From: Bacillus sanguinis
GTDB taxonomy: Bacteria > Bacillota > Bacilli > Bacillales > Bacillaceae_G
NCBI RefSeq assembly: GCF_018332475.1
Contig: NZ_BOQB01000019.1
Span: forward strand, 1 to 64,000
Length of the DNA stretch: 64,000 nucleotides
Direction of reading: 5' to 3'
A program made the position numbers and the translations under genes. Under the pieces are notes generated by a model. That model saw nothing but the letters and a program-made list of their open reading frames with translations. It was not told the origin of the DNA and made no database searches. Positions 10,002 through 21,741 of the stretch are shown here, one piece after another (the first letter of the stretch is position 1; each line of letters begins with the position of its first letter).

Positions 10002-10030
10002 AGTATACCATAGCAAATGTTGATTTGCAA
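10002..10030 (-). promoter_or_regulatory. Sigma-A promoter of the rimP-nusA-infB operon
   Basis: Minus strand TTGCAA, 17-nt spacer, TATACT, with TGG before the -10 box (extended -10). It lies 17 nt after the polC stop codon and would give a leader of about 280 nt before rimP. Confidence 0.75.
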
Positions 10031-10046
10031 AGACTTTTCCTACCTG

Positions 10047-13000
10047 TTAGAACAGTGATAACTGGTTTTGATCAGGTAAATCGCCTAAGCAACCTTGACT
10101 ATCTAAATACTCAATAATTGTTTTCGAAACCTTACTACGCTGCTGTAAATCTTCTTTTGATAAGAAATCTCCATTTTTACGTGCTTCTACAATACTTAAA
10201 GCTGCGTTTGTACCAAGTCCAGGCACTGCATTAAATGGAGGAATTAAAGTATCCCCATCAATAATAAATTCTGTTGCATGCGAACGGTATAAATCAACCT
10301 TTTGGAATGAGTATCCACGCTCACACATTTCAAGTGTCATTTCTAGTACTGTTAATAAACTTTTCTCTTTCGGCGCTGCATCCAAACCTTTTTGCGCAAT
10401 TTCATCAATTCTTGCGCGTATAGATGCTGAACCTTTCGCCATCGCCTCTACGTCAAAGTCATCTGCACGAACTGTAAAGTATGCCGCATAGAATAGAAGC
10501 GCGAAATGTACTTTAAAATATGCAATACGTACAGCCATAAGTACGTAAGCAGCCGCATGGGCTTTAGGGAACATGTACTTGATCTTCTTACATGAATCAA
10601 TATACCAACCTGGTACATTATTACTTTTCATGTCCTCTTCCCATTCTTCTGGTACACCTTTACCTTTACGAACCGACTCCATGATTTTGAAGGCTAGTGA
10701 TGGGTCTAAACCTTGATAGATTAAATATACCATGATGTCATCACGACAACCAATAACTTCACTCAGCGTACATGTACCATTATAAATTAACTCGTTTGCA
10801 TTACCAAGCCATACGTCCGTACCATGAGATAGTCCTGAAATTTGGACTAACTCTGAGAATGTCGTAGGTTTTGTTTCTTCTAACATCTGCCTTACGAATT
10901 TCGTACCAAACTCTGGTATACCAAGTGTACCTGTTTTACAGTTAATTTGTTCTTCCGTTACCCCTAACGATTCTGGCCCAGAGAAAATTTTCATTACTTC
11001 TGGATCGTCTGTTGGGATTGTTTTCGGATCAATACCACTTAAATCTTGTAACATACGAATAACAGTTGGATCATCGTGTCCTAGTATATCAAGTTTCAAT
11101 AAATTATCATGAATTGAGTGGAAATCAAAGTGTGTCGTTCGCCACTCAGCACCTATTGAATCTGCCGGGAACTGAATTGGTGAGAAATCAAAGATGTCCA
11201 TATAATCTGGCACAACGATAATACCACCTGGATGCTGTCCCGTTGTACGTTTTACACCAGTACATCCTGCTACTAAGCGGTCAATCTCTGCATTTCGAAT
11301 CGTTAAGTTATGATCATTTGCATAACCTTTTACATATCCATAAGCAGTTTTTTCCGCAACTGTACCAATCGTTCCTGCACGATATACATAATCTTCACCG
11401 AACAGTACTTTCGTATAGTTATGGGCACGTGGTTGGTATTCCCCAGAAAAGTTCAAATCGATGTCGGGTACCTTATCTCCTTTAAATCCAAGGAACGTTT
11501 CGAACGGAATATCATGTCCATCTTTTACATATGGAACATTACATGTAGGACAATCTTTATCTGGTAAGTCAAAACCAGAACCTACAGAACCATCATTAAA
11601 GAATTCTGATTGCTTACACTTCGGACATACATAGTGTGGTGGTAATGGATTTACTTCTGTAATTTCCATCATAGTTGCTACAAATGATGAACCTACCGAT
11701 CCACGCGAACCTACTAAATATCCGTCTACTAATGATTTTTTTACAAGTTTATGTGAAATTAAATAAATTACGGCGAATCCATGTCCAATAATACTTTTTA
11801 ATTCTTTTTCTAAACGTGCTTCTACAATTTCAGGTAACTCTTCACCATAAATGCTACGCGCCATTTCATAGCTCATATCACGCGTTTCATCATCTGCACC
11901 TTCAATTTTCGGAGTATATAAATCATCCTTTACTGGATGAACATCGCCAATTAATGATGCAACCTTTTGTGTATTCGTTACGACAATTTCTTTCGCTACT
12001 TCTTCACCTAAGAATGAGAAACACTCTAACATTTCATCCGTTGTACGGAAATGTACAGGCGGTAATGAATGTCTGTTTAACGGATTGGCTCCGCCCTGCG
12101 AACTAACTAAAATTTTGCGATACATCGCATCTTCTGGATCTAAGTAATGCACGTTTCCGGTAGCGACAACGGGTTTATCTAACGTCTCACCTAGTTTAAC
12201 TAAGTTAGAAATAATTGTTTTTAATTGCCCTTCATCTCGAACGAGTTCACGCTCTACTAAATGACGTAACACATCTGGCGGCATGACTTCAATGTAATCA
12301 TAGAACTGCGCAATTTCTTCTACCTCTTCAGGTGCTTTTTGCATCATTGCCTCAAACACTTCACCTTTATCACAAGCCGTTCCTACTAAAATTCCTTCAC
12401 GGTATTTTTTTAATAGTGACCTCGGTACTCGTGGTACACGGTAAAAATAATTTAAGTGAGAGTATGAAACAAGTTTATATAAATTTTTCAACCCAACATC
12501 TGATGTAGCAAGTAACGTCATATGACTTGGACGTCCACGCTTATACGCATCCCCTTGCCCCATGCTATCATTTAATTGATCGTGATATTCAAATCCCTTT
12601 TCAATTACATCTTTTAACATTTTCACAAGTAAATATCCCGTTGCTTCTGTATCATAAATCGCACGGTGATGTTGCGTTAATTCAATATCAAGCTTTTTAC
12701 ACATCGTATTTAATCGATGGTTTTTCATTTCCGGGAATAAGAATCTTGCAAGTTCTAACGTATCAATAACTGGGTTATTCGTTTTTTCTAGTCCAGCCTT
12801 TTTAAAACCTACGTTAATAAAGCCCATATCAAAGCTTGCATTGTGAGCAACAAGTGTATGATCGCCCATCCATTCCTCAAACTTTTTAAACACCTCGTCC
12901 ACTTCTGGTGCATCGGTTAACATATCATCTGTAATACCTGTTAATTCAATAATCGTCGCCGATAATGGTTGATGCGGATTTGCGAACGATTCAAAACGAT

Positions 13001-14348
13001 CAATAATTTCGCCACCTTTTACTTTTACGGCAGCTAACTCAATGACAGTATCATACACAGCAGATAACCCTGTCGTCTCAACGTCAAAAACAACATATGT
13101 TTCATCTGCAAGTACACGATGCGCTTCGTTATATGCAATCGGTACACCATCATTAACTAAATTCGCCTCTACACCATATATAACTTTAACCCCAGCTTTT
13201 TTACCGGCAGAATACGCCTCTGGGAAAGACTGCGCAACAGCATGGTCTGTAACCGCAATTGCCTCATGCCCCCATTTACCTGCTTGAGCAACAAGTCTAG
13301 AAACAGGAGTAACAGCATCCATTTGGCTCATCGGTGTGTGAAGATGCAGCTCTACACGTTTTTCACCTTCTGGCGCTTTATCTTTACGAGACGGTCCTGT
13401 TATTTCATTAATATCATTTGCAATCATTACTAAATCTCGAACAAATGTATCATTTTGGACAGAACCACGAGCCTTCACCCACATTCCTTTTTTCAAAGAT
13501 TGTAGCATTGGAATATCTTCCTTATCACGTGAGAACATTTTAATCATAATAGAATCTGTATAATCCGTTATTTTTAAAGTTAATAACGTACGTCCACTAC
13601 GAAGTTCTTTCGTTTCCACATGGAAGACATATCCTTGAACCGTTTTTCTTCTTTCTTCATCTTGAATTTCTCGCATCGGTGTAATCTCTTCATCCGGCTT
13701 AATAAGATATCCAAGTGTAATCGGTCCTTCATGCACAACGCTGCTTTCTTCAGCTTGCTTCTTCGCCATTTCTTCCATAGCTTGTATAACACGCTCACGG
13801 TCTTCTTGCTGCGTTTGCTCACGAAACTTTTGCATTTCTTCTGTATTTTGCTGTATATGTGTGTCTAACTGGAAACGAGGGAATCCAAAAGCCTCGTATT
13901 GATCCCCTACTGGTTTCGCAACGTTTTTCTTTAAAGCAGTAGATTCCAGCTCGTTATTCACATTTATAAGTAACTTCACTCCATTCACCTGTGGAAGCTG
14001 CTTCTTCAAATAAGCAAACATAGGTGAAAATGTAATTCGCTCCGTACAAAGTGGCCAATACGCCCGCACTTCTTCTTCTGTAAATTGTTTATTCTCTGTT
14101 TCTAATGCAAATGTTGTTCTTGCAATATGAGAAAATGATTGCTTAAGCTTTGTTTCTAGCAATTCATATAATTCTGTAGGCAAAATACGTGGCACTTGTA
14201 AATCAAAATGCCAACTTTTATTCGCTTTATCAATAACGAGCCTTTCAATACCACCGCCTTGTAAATATTGATTTATAAGTTCGTCTGGTATTTGCAACTG
14301 CTGGAGCAAAATTTGAAATCGCTCTTGTTGTTCATTTGTTAAAGACAT
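10047..14348 (-). CDS. polC: DNA polymerase III PolC (Gram-positive type)
   Basis: Main replicative polymerase with built-in proofreading. Domains in order: N-terminal and OB regions, PHP domain ([10 protein letters not shown] near residue 335) interrupted by the 3'-5' exonuclease (FDVETTGL near 420), zinc-binding region (CPKC and CPTC, about 905-935), and the palm with [10 protein letters not shown] near 960. The ATG at 14348 (1433 residues) has AAGGAG 7 nt before it; a GTG two codons earlier is too close. It follows proS after a terminator. Confidence 0.98.
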   Translation of the reverse strand: MSLTNEQQERFQILLQQLQIPDELINQYLQGGGIERLVIDKANKSWHFDLQVPRILPTELYELLETKLKQSFSHIARTTFALETENKQFTEEEVRAYWPLCTERITFSPMFAYLKKQLPQVNGVKLLINVNNELESTALKKNVAKPVGDQYEAFGFPRFQLDTHIQQNTEEMQKFREQTQQEDRERVIQAMEEMAKKQAEESSVVHEGPITLGYLIKPDEEITPMREIQDEERRKTVQGYVFHVETKELRSGRTLLTLKITDYTDSIMIKMFSRDKEDIPMLQSLKKGMWVKARGSVQNDTFVRDLVMIANDINEITGPSRKDKAPEGEKRVELHLHTPMSQMDAVTPVSRLVAQAGKWGHEAIAVTDHAVAQSFPEAYSAGKKAGVKVIYGVEANLVNDGVPIAYNEAHRVLADETYVVFDVETTGLSAVYDTVIELAAVKVKGGEIIDRFESFANPHQPLSATIIELTGITDDMLTDAPEVDEVFKKFEEWMGDHTLVAHNASFDMGFINVGFKKAGLEKTNNPVIDTLELARFLFPEMKNHRLNTMCKKLDIELTQHHRAIYDTEATGYLLVKMLKDVIEKGFEYHDQLNDSMGQGDAYKRGRPSHMTLLATSDVGLKNLYKLVSYSHLNYFYRVPRVPRSLLKKYREGILVGTACDKGEVFEAMMQKAPEEVEEIAQFYDYIEVMPPDVLRHLVERELVRDEGQLKTIISNLVKLGETLDKPVVATGNVHYLDPEDAMYRKILVSSQGGANPLNRHSLPPVHFRTTDEMLECFSFLGEEVAKEIVVTNTQKVASLIGDVHPVKDDLYTPKIEGADDETRDMSYEMARSIYGEELPEIVEARLEKELKSIIGHGFAVIYLISHKLVKKSLVDGYLVGSRGSVGSSFVATMMEITEVNPLPPHYVCPKCKQSEFFNDGSVGSGFDLPDKDCPTCNVPYVKDGHDIPFETFLGFKGDKVPDIDLNFSGEYQPRAHNYTKVLFGEDYVYRAGTIGTVAEKTAYGYVKGYANDHNLTIRNAEIDRLVAGCTGVKRTTGQHPGGIIVVPDYMDIFDFSPIQFPADSIGAEWRTTHFDFHSIHDNLLKLDILGHDDPTVIRMLQDLSGIDPKTIPTDDPEVMKIFSGPESLGVTEEQINCKTGTLGIPEFGTKFVRQMLEETKPTTFSELVQISGLSHGTDVWLGNANELIYNGTCTLSEVIGCRDDIMVYLIYQGLDPSLAFKIMESVRKGKGVPEEWEEDMKSNNVPGWYIDSCKKIKYMFPKAHAAAYVLMAVRIAYFKVHFALLFYAAYFTVRADDFDVEAMAKGSASIRARIDEIAQKGLDAAPKEKSLLTVLEMTLEMCERGYSFQKVDLYRSHATEFIIDGDTLIPPFNAVPGLGTNAALSIVEARKNGDFLSKEDLQQRSKVSKTIIEYLDSQGCLGDLPDQNQLSLF

Positions 14349-14370
14349 AAGCACTCTCCTTCCATTTGCT

Positions 14371-14376
14371 ATTATA
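14371..14376 (-). promoter_or_regulatory. Possible -10 box of the polC promoter
   Basis: A perfect TATAAT on the minus strand 23 nt before the polC ATG; the -35 region 17 nt upstream (TTTCTT) is poor. It would give a short leader that keeps the ribosome-binding site. Confidence 0.4.
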
Positions 14377-14433
14377 AATTGAAACGTACTACAAAGAAAG
14401 ATTTCTCCCTTCTTCTTTTACAAAATACGTTTA

Positions 14434-14470
14434 CAAAGAAAGAGAAGGTACCCCATTACGAGGTACCTCT
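14434..14470 (-). terminator. Intrinsic terminator after proS
   Basis: Minus strand AGAGGTACC, loop, GGTACCTTCTCT, then TTTCTTTG, just after the proS stop codon. It separates proS from polC. Confidence 0.75.
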
Positions 14471-14472
14471 TC

Positions 14473-16173
14473 TTAGTTTAAAATATTAGCAATATATGTT
14501 TGAAGTTCTTCTACTTTTACTTCTTCAGACTCGCCTGTAGCGCGTACTTTCACTTCTACAATACCTTCGTCTGCTTTTTTACCAACCGTCACGCGAACTG
14601 GAAGTCCGAATAAATCTGCATCCGCAAATTTAACACCTGCACGTTCTGCACGATCATCTAGTAATACTTCATATCCTTGCTCTTGTAATGAGTTGTAGAT
14701 ATTCTCACCCATTTCACGTTGTGCATCAGATTTCATATTTACTGGAATTACATGCACATGGAACGGTGCTACAGCTTTTGGCCAAACTAAACCGTTCTCA
14801 TCATTAAACTGCTCTGCGATTGCTGCCACTGTACGAGATACACCGATACCGTAACAACCCATAATAAGTGGTTGTGTTTTTCCGTTTTCATCTAGGAATG
14901 TTGCGTTCATTGCTTCACTATAACGAGTTCCTAATTTGAATACATGACCAACTTCAATTCCGCGTGCGAAAAGAATTGTTCCATTTCCATCTGGAGACTG
15001 GTCTCCTTCTTGAATGAAGCGTAAATCTGTATATTGACTTACTTTAAAGTCACGCTCTGGATTTACATTTACATAATGGAATCCTTCTTCGTTCGCTCCA
15101 GAGCATCCGTTAACAATTGATGCTACAGCATGGTCAGCGATAATTTCGATGTCACCTGTTACACCGATCGGTCCTAATGAACCAACTTCACAATTTAATA
15201 GTTCTTTCACTTCTTCATGAGAAGCAAGCTCAACAACTGAAGCACCGTATACATTTTTCACTTTTACATCGTTTACTTCATGATCACCACGAACAAGTAC
15301 AACTACTAATTTCTCATCTACTTTAAATACCATAGACTTAATGCACTGATCAGCTTCAATGTTTAAGAATGCAGATACTTCTTCAATTGCTTTTTGATCT
15401 GGTGTTGCTACTTTTTCAAGTGCTTTTTCTGCTTCATCACTCTTCGTATACGTAGCTACAACAGGAGCCATTTCGATGTTTGCTGCATAATCAGATGTAT
15501 CAGAGTATGCAATTGTATCTTCACCAACTTCAGATAACACCATAAATTCATGCGTATCTTTTCCACCCATTGCTCCAGAGTCAGCAATAACTGCACGGAA
15601 ATTCAAGCCACAACGAGCAAAAATGTTAGAATATGCTTTGTACAAGCGATCGTACACTTCGTCTAAGCTCTCTTGTGTAGCATGGAAAGAGTATGCATCT
15701 TTCATTAGAAACTCTCTTCCACGTAATAAACCGAAACGAGGTCTTTGTTCATCACGGAATTTTGTTTGAATTTGGTATAATGTTAATGGTAATTTTTTAT
15801 ATGATTTCACTTCATCACGTACAAGATCTGTAATTACTTCTTCATGTGTCGCTCCTAATGCGAACTCACGAGCGTTACGATCTTTCATACGCATTAATTC
15901 AGATCCGTAAGAATACCAACGGCCTGATTCTTGCCATAATTCTGCAGCTTGCATCGCTGGCATTAATAATTCTACAGCTCCTGCGCGCTCCATTTCTTCT
16001 CGAACGATACGTTCTACTTTGTGTAGTACTTTTAATCCAAATGGTAGAAAACTATAAATACCAGAAGCATTTTGACGCATAAAACCTGCACGAAGTAATA
16101 ACTGATGACTCTTAATCTCCGCGTCAGCTGGAACTTCACGTAATGTAGGACTGAATACCATACTTTGTCTCAT
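14473..16173 (-). CDS. proS: Prolyl-tRNA synthetase
   Basis: Charges tRNA-Pro. The 566 residues are the bacterial long type, class II, with motif 2 ([19 protein letters not shown] about 136-154), the editing insertion between motifs 2 and 3 (about 225-400), motif 3 [17 protein letters not shown] (about 435-451) and a C-terminal anticodon-binding domain. GAGGTG precedes the ATG. No T-box leader is visible in the 109-nt gap upstream, which instead holds the rseP terminator. Confidence 0.98.
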   Translation of the reverse strand: MRQSMVFSPTLREVPADAEIKSHQLLLRAGFMRQNASGIYSFLPFGLKVLHKVERIVREEMERAGAVELLMPAMQAAELWQESGRWYSYGSELMRMKDRNAREFALGATHEEVITDLVRDEVKSYKKLPLTLYQIQTKFRDEQRPRFGLLRGREFLMKDAYSFHATQESLDEVYDRLYKAYSNIFARCGLNFRAVIADSGAMGGKDTHEFMVLSEVGEDTIAYSDTSDYAANIEMAPVVATYTKSDEAEKALEKVATPDQKAIEEVSAFLNIEADQCIKSMVFKVDEKLVVVLVRGDHEVNDVKVKNVYGASVVELASHEEVKELLNCEVGSLGPIGVTGDIEIIADHAVASIVNGCSGANEEGFHYVNVNPERDFKVSQYTDLRFIQEGDQSPDGNGTILFARGIEVGHVFKLGTRYSEAMNATFLDENGKTQPLIMGCYGIGVSRTVAAIAEQFNDENGLVWPKAVAPFHVHVIPVNMKSDAQREMGENIYNSLQEQGYEVLLDDRAERAGVKFADADLFGLPVRVTVGKKADEGIVEVKVRATGESEEVKVEELQTYIANILN

Positions 16174-16208
16174 TTATTCGCACCTCTTCATTTTACTCTT
16201 ATACGCAG

Positions 16209-16243
16209 TAAAACCCCTCACCTCGAGTTAGGTGAGGGATTTT
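16209..16243 (-). terminator. Intrinsic terminator after rseP
   Basis: Minus strand CCCTCACC-TAACTCGA-GGTGAGGG followed by GTTTTAC, between rseP and proS. The stem is GC-rich and flanked by A and T runs. Confidence 0.85.
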
Positions 16244-16282
16244 ATTCTACGATCTCTATTTCATTATAAGTTTCACTTTATT

Positions 16283-17545
16283 TTACAAGAAAAACTTACG
16301 AATGTCATTCCAAGTTACAACTAACATAAGTAACATTAATAATGCAAAACCAATAAAGTGAACCATTCCTTCTTTTTGACGGTCAATTGGTTTCCCTCGT
16401 AACGCTTCAATTAAGAAGAAGAACAAACGTCCACCGTCTAAAGCTGGAACTGGTAGTAAATTAAATAAACCAAGGTTAATACTTAATACTGCTGCTAAAC
16501 TTAATACACGCGTAAATCCATAATCTACAACTTGATCTGTTAGATTATAAATCCCTACTGGACCTGACAACTCATTAATAGAGAATTGACCAGTTACTAA
16601 TTTCACAAGTGACTCAAAAATTAATTTCGTCCATTGGTATGTTTGTTCAAAACCTGATTTAATAGAACCCATTACTGTTTTCTCTACTGGAGAGTAAACA
16701 CCAATTCTACCAACTTCTTCTTTACCCTCTTTATCGAGCGTTGGCGTTACTTTCACATTAAATTGTTCACTATCACGCTTTACTTGTAACGTAATTTCTT
16801 TATTCGGGTTCTCACGTACAATGGTAACAACATCTTTCCATGTACTTGTGTTTTTCCCATCGATTGCTTGAATTGTATCATTTTCTTTTAATCCAGCTTG
16901 CTCGGCTGCACTATTCTCCATTACTTTTCCGACCATTGGCTTGTCAACAGGAACACCTTGTACAAACCCTAGAATCACAAAAATGACAAATGCTAAAATG
17001 AAGTTCATTGCAGGACCTGCAAAGATTGTCAAAGCACGTTGACCCAATTTCTTGGAGCCAAACTGCCTATTATACGGAGCAATTTGAATTTCTTCACCAG
17101 CAGTAATGATACGAGCCTTTTCATTCACTCGGAATGTTTGAAGCTCTTCCTCGTACTCTTCATAGCCCGAAATTGTTAAATTATGCTCTAAATCAGCTTG
17201 TTCGACTTCAATGACGCGAACATTTGGATACTTTTCATATCCATCAAAAACTAATTTTGCAACTTCGTCTTTTTCATTTAATACAAGGCCAACCTTTTTA
17301 CCAGGCTTTAACTCAACTGTATCTGCATCCTCGCCAGCCATTCTTACATAGCCACCAAGGGGCAGTAATCGAATCGTATACACCGTTTCATTCTTTTCAA
17401 ATGAGAATATTTTCGGACCAAAACCAATCGCAAACTCACGGCATAAAATACCTGCTCTTTTTGCGAAATATAGATGCCCTAGCTCATGGAAAAATACGAG
17501 TGCACCGAAAATTAATATAAAGGCAATCGCTGTATTCAATTCCAT
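16283..17545 (-). CDS. rseP: Site-2 intramembrane zinc protease RseP/RasP
   Basis: Membrane metalloprotease that cuts anti-sigma factors and remnant signal peptides within the membrane (RasP in B. subtilis). HELGH (residues 20-24) lies in the first membrane segment, a PDZ domain spans about 195-275 (GKVMENSAAEQAGLKENDTI), and LLPVPALDGGRL near 365 gives the third zinc ligand. The 420 residues are normal. AAAGGTGG precedes the ATG closely; a TTG two codons later is an alternative start. It follows dxr by 10 nt. Confidence 0.96.
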   Translation of the reverse strand: MELNTAIAFILIFGALVFFHELGHLYFAKRAGILCREFAIGFGPKIFSFEKNETVYTIRLLPLGGYVRMAGEDADTVELKPGKKVGLVLNEKDEVAKLVFDGYEKYPNVRVIEVEQADLEHNLTISGYEEYEEELQTFRVNEKARIITAGEEIQIAPYNRQFGSKKLGQRALTIFAGPAMNFILAFVIFVILGFVQGVPVDKPMVGKVMENSAAEQAGLKENDTIQAIDGKNTSTWKDVVTIVRENPNKEITLQVKRDSEQFNVKVTPTLDKEGKEEVGRIGVYSPVEKTVMGSIKSGFEQTYQWTKLIFESLVKLVTGQFSINELSGPVGIYNLTDQVVDYGFTRVLSLAAVLSINLGLFNLLPVPALDGGRLFFFLIEALRGKPIDRQKEGMVHFIGFALLMLLMLVVTWNDIRKFFL

Positions 17546-17555
17546 ACCACCTTTG

Positions 17556-18698
17556 CTAAATTTGTTCCATCACAAACCGTCTTGTGGCTGCATCAATTTC
17601 CAGAATTTCCTCTAAGCTCGGACGCGCAATGACATTGTGATGGTTCATTGCTTTTTCAATGAGGTCTTCCACTGTTAAGAAACCAATTCTCTTTTGTAAA
17701 AAAGCTTCAACAGCTACTTCATTCGCTGCATTCATTACAGCTGGCATACTTCCACCTGCTTTTCCAGCTTCATACGCAAAACGTAGGCAACGGAAACGTT
17801 CTTGGTTCATTTTCTCAAAATGCAACGTCCCTATTTCCCATAAGTTTAACTGTTTTGTGTCTGAAAGAGGCAATCGATCAGGATATGTAAGTGCGTATTG
17901 AATTGGTACTCGCATATCAGGTGAGCCAAGCTGTGCCATTACACTACGATCTTCAAATTCAACCATAGAATGGATAATACTTTCTTTATGTAAAACAACA
18001 TCGATTTGCTCATAAGGGATACCAAAAAGCCAATGTGCTTCAATTACTTCTAGCCCCTTATTCATCATTGTAGCAGAATCAATTGTAATTTTCGAACCCA
18101 TTGACCAGTTTGGATGTCGAAGCGCATCTTCTACGGTCACATGATGCAATTCATCTCTCGTTTTGTCACGGAAACTTCCACCAGAAGCCGTAATAATTAG
18201 TCGAGAAATTCTTTTTTCATTTTCACCATTCAAACATTGAAAAATAGCTGAATGTTCACTATCTACCGGAAGTAACGAAACATTATGTTTTCGCGCTGCT
18301 TCCATTACAAGATGCCCTGCAGTTACTAACGTTTCTTTGTTTGCAATTCCAATTGTTTTTTTCGCCTCAATTGCACGAAGTGTTGGTAACAACCCTACGC
18401 TACCTACAACAGCATTTACTACAATCTCCGCATCTGGATGTAATGCCACTTCTAAAAGCCCTTCACTACCATATACAATTTTTGTATTACCAGAGACAGC
18501 TTGTAATTTTAAAACATCTTCCTCTCTTTGCACAGAGACGATTTGCGGAGAAAATTCTTGAATTACCTTTACTGCGTAGTCAATATTTTTCCCTACAGAA
18601 AAAGCAACGAGACGGAATTGGTCTGGGTGCGAGCGTAATACATCTAAAGTTTGTGTACCAATTGATCCGCTTGCACCTAATAAACTAATGTTTTTCAT
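17556..18698 (-). CDS. dxr: 1-deoxy-D-xylulose 5-phosphate reductoisomerase
   Basis: Second step of the MEP isoprenoid pathway: DXP to MEP with NADPH. The N-terminal nucleotide-binding motif [14 protein letters not shown] (residues 8-21) and the metal/substrate motifs [10 protein letters not shown] (about 146-155), TASGGSFRD (about 169-177) and [21 protein letters not shown] in parts are present. 380 residues. Between cdsA and rseP in an envelope-precursor cluster that also holds uppS, which uses the isoprenoids made here. Confidence 0.98.
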   Translation of the reverse strand: MKNISLLGASGSIGTQTLDVLRSHPDQFRLVAFSVGKNIDYAVKVIQEFSPQIVSVQREEDVLKLQAVSGNTKIVYGSEGLLEVALHPDAEIVVNAVVGSVGLLPTLRAIEAKKTIGIANKETLVTAGHLVMEAARKHNVSLLPVDSEHSAIFQCLNGENEKRISRLIITASGGSFRDKTRDELHHVTVEDALRHPNWSMGSKITIDSATMMNKGLEVIEAHWLFGIPYEQIDVVLHKESIIHSMVEFEDRSVMAQLGSPDMRVPIQYALTYPDRLPLSDTKQLNLWEIGTLHFEKMNQERFRCLRFAYEAGKAGGSMPAVMNAANEVAVEAFLQKRIGFLTVEDLIEKAMNHHNVIARPSLEEILEIDAATRRFVMEQI

Positions 18699-18721
18699 GA
18701 CTCCAACCCCTCGTTCATTTA

Positions 18722-19513
18722 TTAATTATATTGTAATAAGAAGTAGAGAATTGGTAAAACAAATAACCAACTATCTGTTCGATCTAATATACCACCATGT
18801 CCAGGTAAAATTGTACCTGAATCCTTTACACCATAATGACGTTTAAATGCAGACTGCACTAAATCACCAATTTGTCCAAAAATAGAAATGATAATTGTCA
18901 ATACAATTAAAATCCCTACATTAGCCTCAACTGGGAAAAACATATTGTAAACAAGTGCTACAACAATTCCACAAACGATGCCACCTAATGAACCTTCAAT
19001 CGTTTTATTTGGACTAATTTCTGGCCACAATTTCCTCTTTCCTAATGCCTTTCCTACGAAATATGCACCTGAATCAGTAGCCCATATAACAAATAATGCA
19101 CAAAACACATATTTAATTCCTAATATTCTCGTTTCATTTAAATATAGGAATCCCATTCCAACATATGTTGTTGCCATTAGTAAAAATGAAGCATGGTCAA
19201 AAGTAAATGTATTCTTAGAAAGGACTGTATATGATAAAAGTAATAAAACAATCACAAATGTGATTTCTAATTTACCTAATCCAATCTGTGTAAACAGTTC
19301 TGATGCACTACTTGGAATTAAAATAATCCATAATAATACTGCAGCTAAAACTGTTGGTACTGAAATAAGCGTAAGCTTATTCATACGAATTAATTCATAT
19401 AAACCTATAGAAGCAAGTGCATACACTAAAACCGTAAAAGGCACGCCACCGTAAATTACGATGGGAATGAATAGCGCGGCAGCAACCACTCCAGTAATAA
19501 TTCTCTGTTTCAC
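18722..19513 (-). CDS. cdsA: Phosphatidate cytidylyltransferase (CDP-diglyceride synthase)
   Basis: Integral membrane enzyme making CDP-diacylglycerol from phosphatidate and CTP, the entry to phospholipid head groups. Several hydrophobic segments and the family signature ([19 protein letters not shown], near residues 225-243) are clear. I chose the GTG at 19513 (263 residues, MKQRIITG) because GAGGG lies 7 nt before it. It is 17 nt after uppS. Confidence 0.96.
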   Translation of the reverse strand: MKQRIITGVVAAALFIPIVIYGGVPFTVLVYALASIGLYELIRMNKLTLISVPTVLAAVLLWIILIPSSASELFTQIGLGKLEITFVIVLLLLSYTVLSKNTFTFDHASFLLMATTYVGMGFLYLNETRILGIKYVFCALFVIWATDSGAYFVGKALGKRKLWPEISPNKTIEGSLGGIVCGIVVALVYNMFFPVEANVGILIVLTIIISIFGQIGDLVQSAFKRHYGVKDSGTILPGHGGILDRTDSWLFVLPILYFLLQYN

Positions 19514-19530
19514 TACCAAACCCTCTCTTT

Positions 19531-20307
19531 CTACACGCCTCCGAATCTGCGCCCTCTATGCTGAAAGTCTGTAATCGCATTTAGCAAATGTTCCTCGGTA
19601 AAATCTGGCCAATACACATCTGTAAACCAAAATTCCGAATATGCAATTTGCCATAACATGAAATTACTAATACGTAGCTCTCCGCTCGTACGGATTAACA
19701 ACTCCGGGTCAGGTAAAGAACTCGTCATTAAATAGGAAGAAATCATTTCTTCACTTACATCTTCAACACGAATTTTTCCTTCCTCACTATCTTTCACCAT
19801 ATGTTGCACAGCAGAAACGATTTCATCTCGACTTCCATAGTTTAACGCGAAATTAAGAATTAATCCCGTATTCTCTTTCGTATCTTCCATGGCCTTTTCC
19901 ATCGCTCTGCGTGTATGCGTAGGAAGACGATCTTGTTGTCCTATCACTCGGACTTGTACGTTCTCTTCAATCAATTCTGGTAAAAATGTACCTAAAAATT
20001 CTTCTGGAAGCCTCATTAAATAGTCAACTTCCTTTTTCGGTCTTTTCCAGTTCTCAGTTGAAAAAGCATAAAGAGTTAATACTTTCACATTAAGTTTGCT
20101 TGCAAATTTTGTGATTTTCTTTACAACTTGCATGCCTTCATGATGTCCCGCAATACGGGGCATCGCTCTCCTCTTTGCCCATCTCCCATTACCATCCATA
20201 ATGATGGCAATATGTTCCGGGATGTATCCTTTTTTCACTTCTTCAACGAGATGATCAAACGATGCGACCTTTTTACTTTTAAAAAAAGGAAAGTTTTTAA
20301 ACATCAT
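19531..20307 (-). CDS. uppS: Isoprenyl transferase (undecaprenyl diphosphate synthase)
   Basis: Cis-prenyltransferase that condenses isopentenyl diphosphate units into C55 undecaprenyl diphosphate, the lipid carrier for cell wall synthesis. The catalytic segment IIMDGNGRWAKRR contains Asp38; the C-terminal RTSGELRISNFMLWQ and EFWFTDVYWPDF motifs are intact. 258 residues. GGAGGG precedes two adjacent ATG codons, so a start one codon later is equally possible. Confidence 0.97.
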   Translation of the reverse strand: MMFKNFPFFKSKKVASFDHLVEEVKKGYIPEHIAIIMDGNGRWAKRRAMPRIAGHHEGMQVVKKITKFASKLNVKVLTLYAFSTENWKRPKKEVDYLMRLPEEFLGTFLPELIEENVQVRVIGQQDRLPTHTRRAMEKAMEDTKENTGLILNFALNYGSRDEIVSAVQHMVKDSEEGKIRVEDVSEEMISSYLMTSSLPDPELLIRTSGELRISNFMLWQIAYSEFWFTDVYWPDFTEEHLLNAITDFQHRGRRFGGV

Positions 20308-20345
20308 TCATACCCTCCAGCAAGCAGACATATGCCTAAAAGTGT

Positions 20346-20371
20346 AAAAAGACCCCCTTAAGAAGAGGGTC
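20346..20371 (-). terminator. Intrinsic terminator after frr
   Basis: Minus strand GACCC-TCTTCTTAAG-GGGGTC followed by TTTTTAC, 20 nt below the frr stop. It separates pyrH-frr from the uppS unit. Confidence 0.85.
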
Positions 20372-20392
20372 ATATTTGCGAAGGTATCGCTA

Positions 20393-20950
20393 TTACACTT
20401 CCATGATTTCTTTTTCTTTGTTTTTTGCGATTTCGTCAACTTTTGCAATATATTTATCTGTTTCTTTTTGGATATCTTCAGTATATCCTCTTAAATCATC
20501 TTCTGTAATCTCGCCAGCTTTTTCAAGCTTCTTAAGATCATCGTTACCGTCACGACGTACGTTACGAACTGCAACTTTTGCTTCTTCAGCATATTTTTTC
20601 ACAACTTTTACAAGATCACGACGACGCTCTTCTGTTAATGCAGGGAATGCAATACGAATTACAGTTCCGTCATTAGAAGGGTTTAAGCCTAAATCTGCTT
20701 TTAAAATTGCTTTTTCGATATCACCGATAGAAGTTTTATCATAAGGTTGAATTACAAGTAAACGTGCTTCTGGAACTGTAATGTTCGCTAATTGCACAAC
20801 TGGTGTTGGTGCACCATAGTAATCAACTTGTACTTTATCTAATACAGACGCGTTTGCACGGCCAGCACGAACTGTTGCTAATTCACGAGAATACGCAGCA
20901 ACTGCTTTTTCCATTTTTTCATTTGAAGACTTCAATACTTGTTGTCCCAT
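20393..20950 (-). CDS. frr: Ribosome recycling factor
   Basis: With EF-G splits post-termination ribosomes. The 185 residues form the usual three-helix bundle plus alpha/beta domain; [23 protein letters not shown] (in parts, about 25-47) and the C-terminal [24 protein letters not shown] region match the family. It begins right after pyrH (2 nt between stop and ATG), with AAGGGGG in the pyrH end, so the two are one unit. Confidence 0.98.
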   Translation of the reverse strand: MGQQVLKSSNEKMEKAVAAYSRELATVRAGRANASVLDKVQVDYYGAPTPVVQLANITVPEARLLVIQPYDKTSIGDIEKAILKADLGLNPSNDGTVIRIAFPALTEERRRDLVKVVKKYAEEAKVAVRNVRRDGNDDLKKLEKAGEITEDDLRGYTEDIQKETDKYIAKVDEIAKNKEKEIMEV

Positions 20951-20952
20951 AT

Positions 20953-21675
20953 TTATTTCCCCCTTACAACTGTTCCGATATTTTCGCCTAAAACGGCACG
21001 TTTAATATTACCTTTTTCCATAACTGAGAATACAATTAATGGAATATCATTATCCATACATAGAGAAGAAGCTGTAGAATCCATTACACCTAAACCTTCT
21101 TTTAATACATCTAAGTAAGTAAGCGTTTCGTATTTCGTAGCTGTTGGGTCAATAGATGGATCCGCATTATATACGCCATCTACATTGTTTTTTGCCATTA
21201 AAATTACGTCTGCTTCAATCTCTGCCGCACGTAATGCTGCTGTTGTATCTGTAGAGAAGTATGGATTACCTGTACCTGCTGCAAAAATCACAACACGTTT
21301 CTTCTCTAAGTGACGAACTGCTTTACGACGAATGTAAGGCTCTGCCACTTGACGCATCTCAATTGAAGTTTGTACACGAGTTTGAATTCCGATATTCTCC
21401 AAGCTATCTTGAAGAGCTAATGAATTCATAACTGTTGCTAACATGCCCATGTAATCTGCTCCTGCACGATCCATGCCCATTTCACTTCCAATTTTTCCAC
21501 GCCAAATGTTACCGCCACCAACAACAACAGCAACCTCTACATCAAGTTCTGCAATTTCTTTTACTTGCTCCGCAACTGATTTAATAACAGATGGGTTAAT
21601 TCCAAATCCTTGCTCGCCAGCTAAAGCTTCTCCACTCAGCTTTAAAACGACACGATTATATTTCGGTTTACTCAT
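20953..21675 (-). CDS. pyrH: UMP kinase
   Basis: Phosphorylates UMP to UDP; a bacterial amino acid kinase-fold enzyme controlled by GTP and [16 protein letters not shown] (residues 8-20), [11 protein letters not shown] (about 51-61) and the [17 protein letters not shown] segment (about 131-147) are present. 240 residues. GGAGG precedes the ATG. Gene order rpsB-tsf-pyrH-frr is conserved in bacteria. Confidence 0.98.
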   Translation of the reverse strand: MSKPKYNRVVLKLSGEALAGEQGFGINPSVIKSVAEQVKEIAELDVEVAVVVGGGNIWRGKIGSEMGMDRAGADYMGMLATVMNSLALQDSLENIGIQTRVQTSIEMRQVAEPYIRRKAVRHLEKKRVVIFAAGTGNPYFSTDTTAALRAAEIEADVILMAKNNVDGVYNADPSIDPTATKYETLTYLDVLKEGLGVMDSTASSLCMDNDIPLIVFSVMEKGNIKRAVLGENIGTVVRGK

Positions 21676-21706
21676 AATGAACCTCCAATTGCTTACATCT
21701 TTATTT

Positions 21707-21733
21707 TAAAAAAGGGAACACAATGTGTTCCCT
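21707..21733 (-). terminator. Intrinsic terminator after tsf
   Basis: Minus strand AGGGAACAC-ATT-GTGTTCCCT followed by TTTTTAAAA, between tsf and pyrH. Confidence 0.88.
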
Positions 21734-21741
21734 AATCTGTA

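Larger units (their letters stand above)
9715..10046 (-). other. 332-nt polC-rimP intergenic region
   Basis: No gene is visible here. On the minus strand it holds, in order, a near-consensus promoter directly after polC, a 10-bp hairpin with a GAAA tetraloop, the decamer GGTAATACTA, and two terminator-like hairpins before the rimP ribosome-binding site. It is best read as the promoter and long regulatory leader of the rimP-nusA-infB operon. Confidence 0.7.

Noticed and set aside
13580-13868. Open frames on both strands inside polC
   Set aside because: They lie within the clear PolC frame, have no recognisable family and no ribosome-binding site; they are by-products of an AT-rich coding strand.
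16174-16282. T-box leader for proS
   Set aside because: The gap is too short and lacks the T-box sequence; its only hairpin is the rseP terminator.
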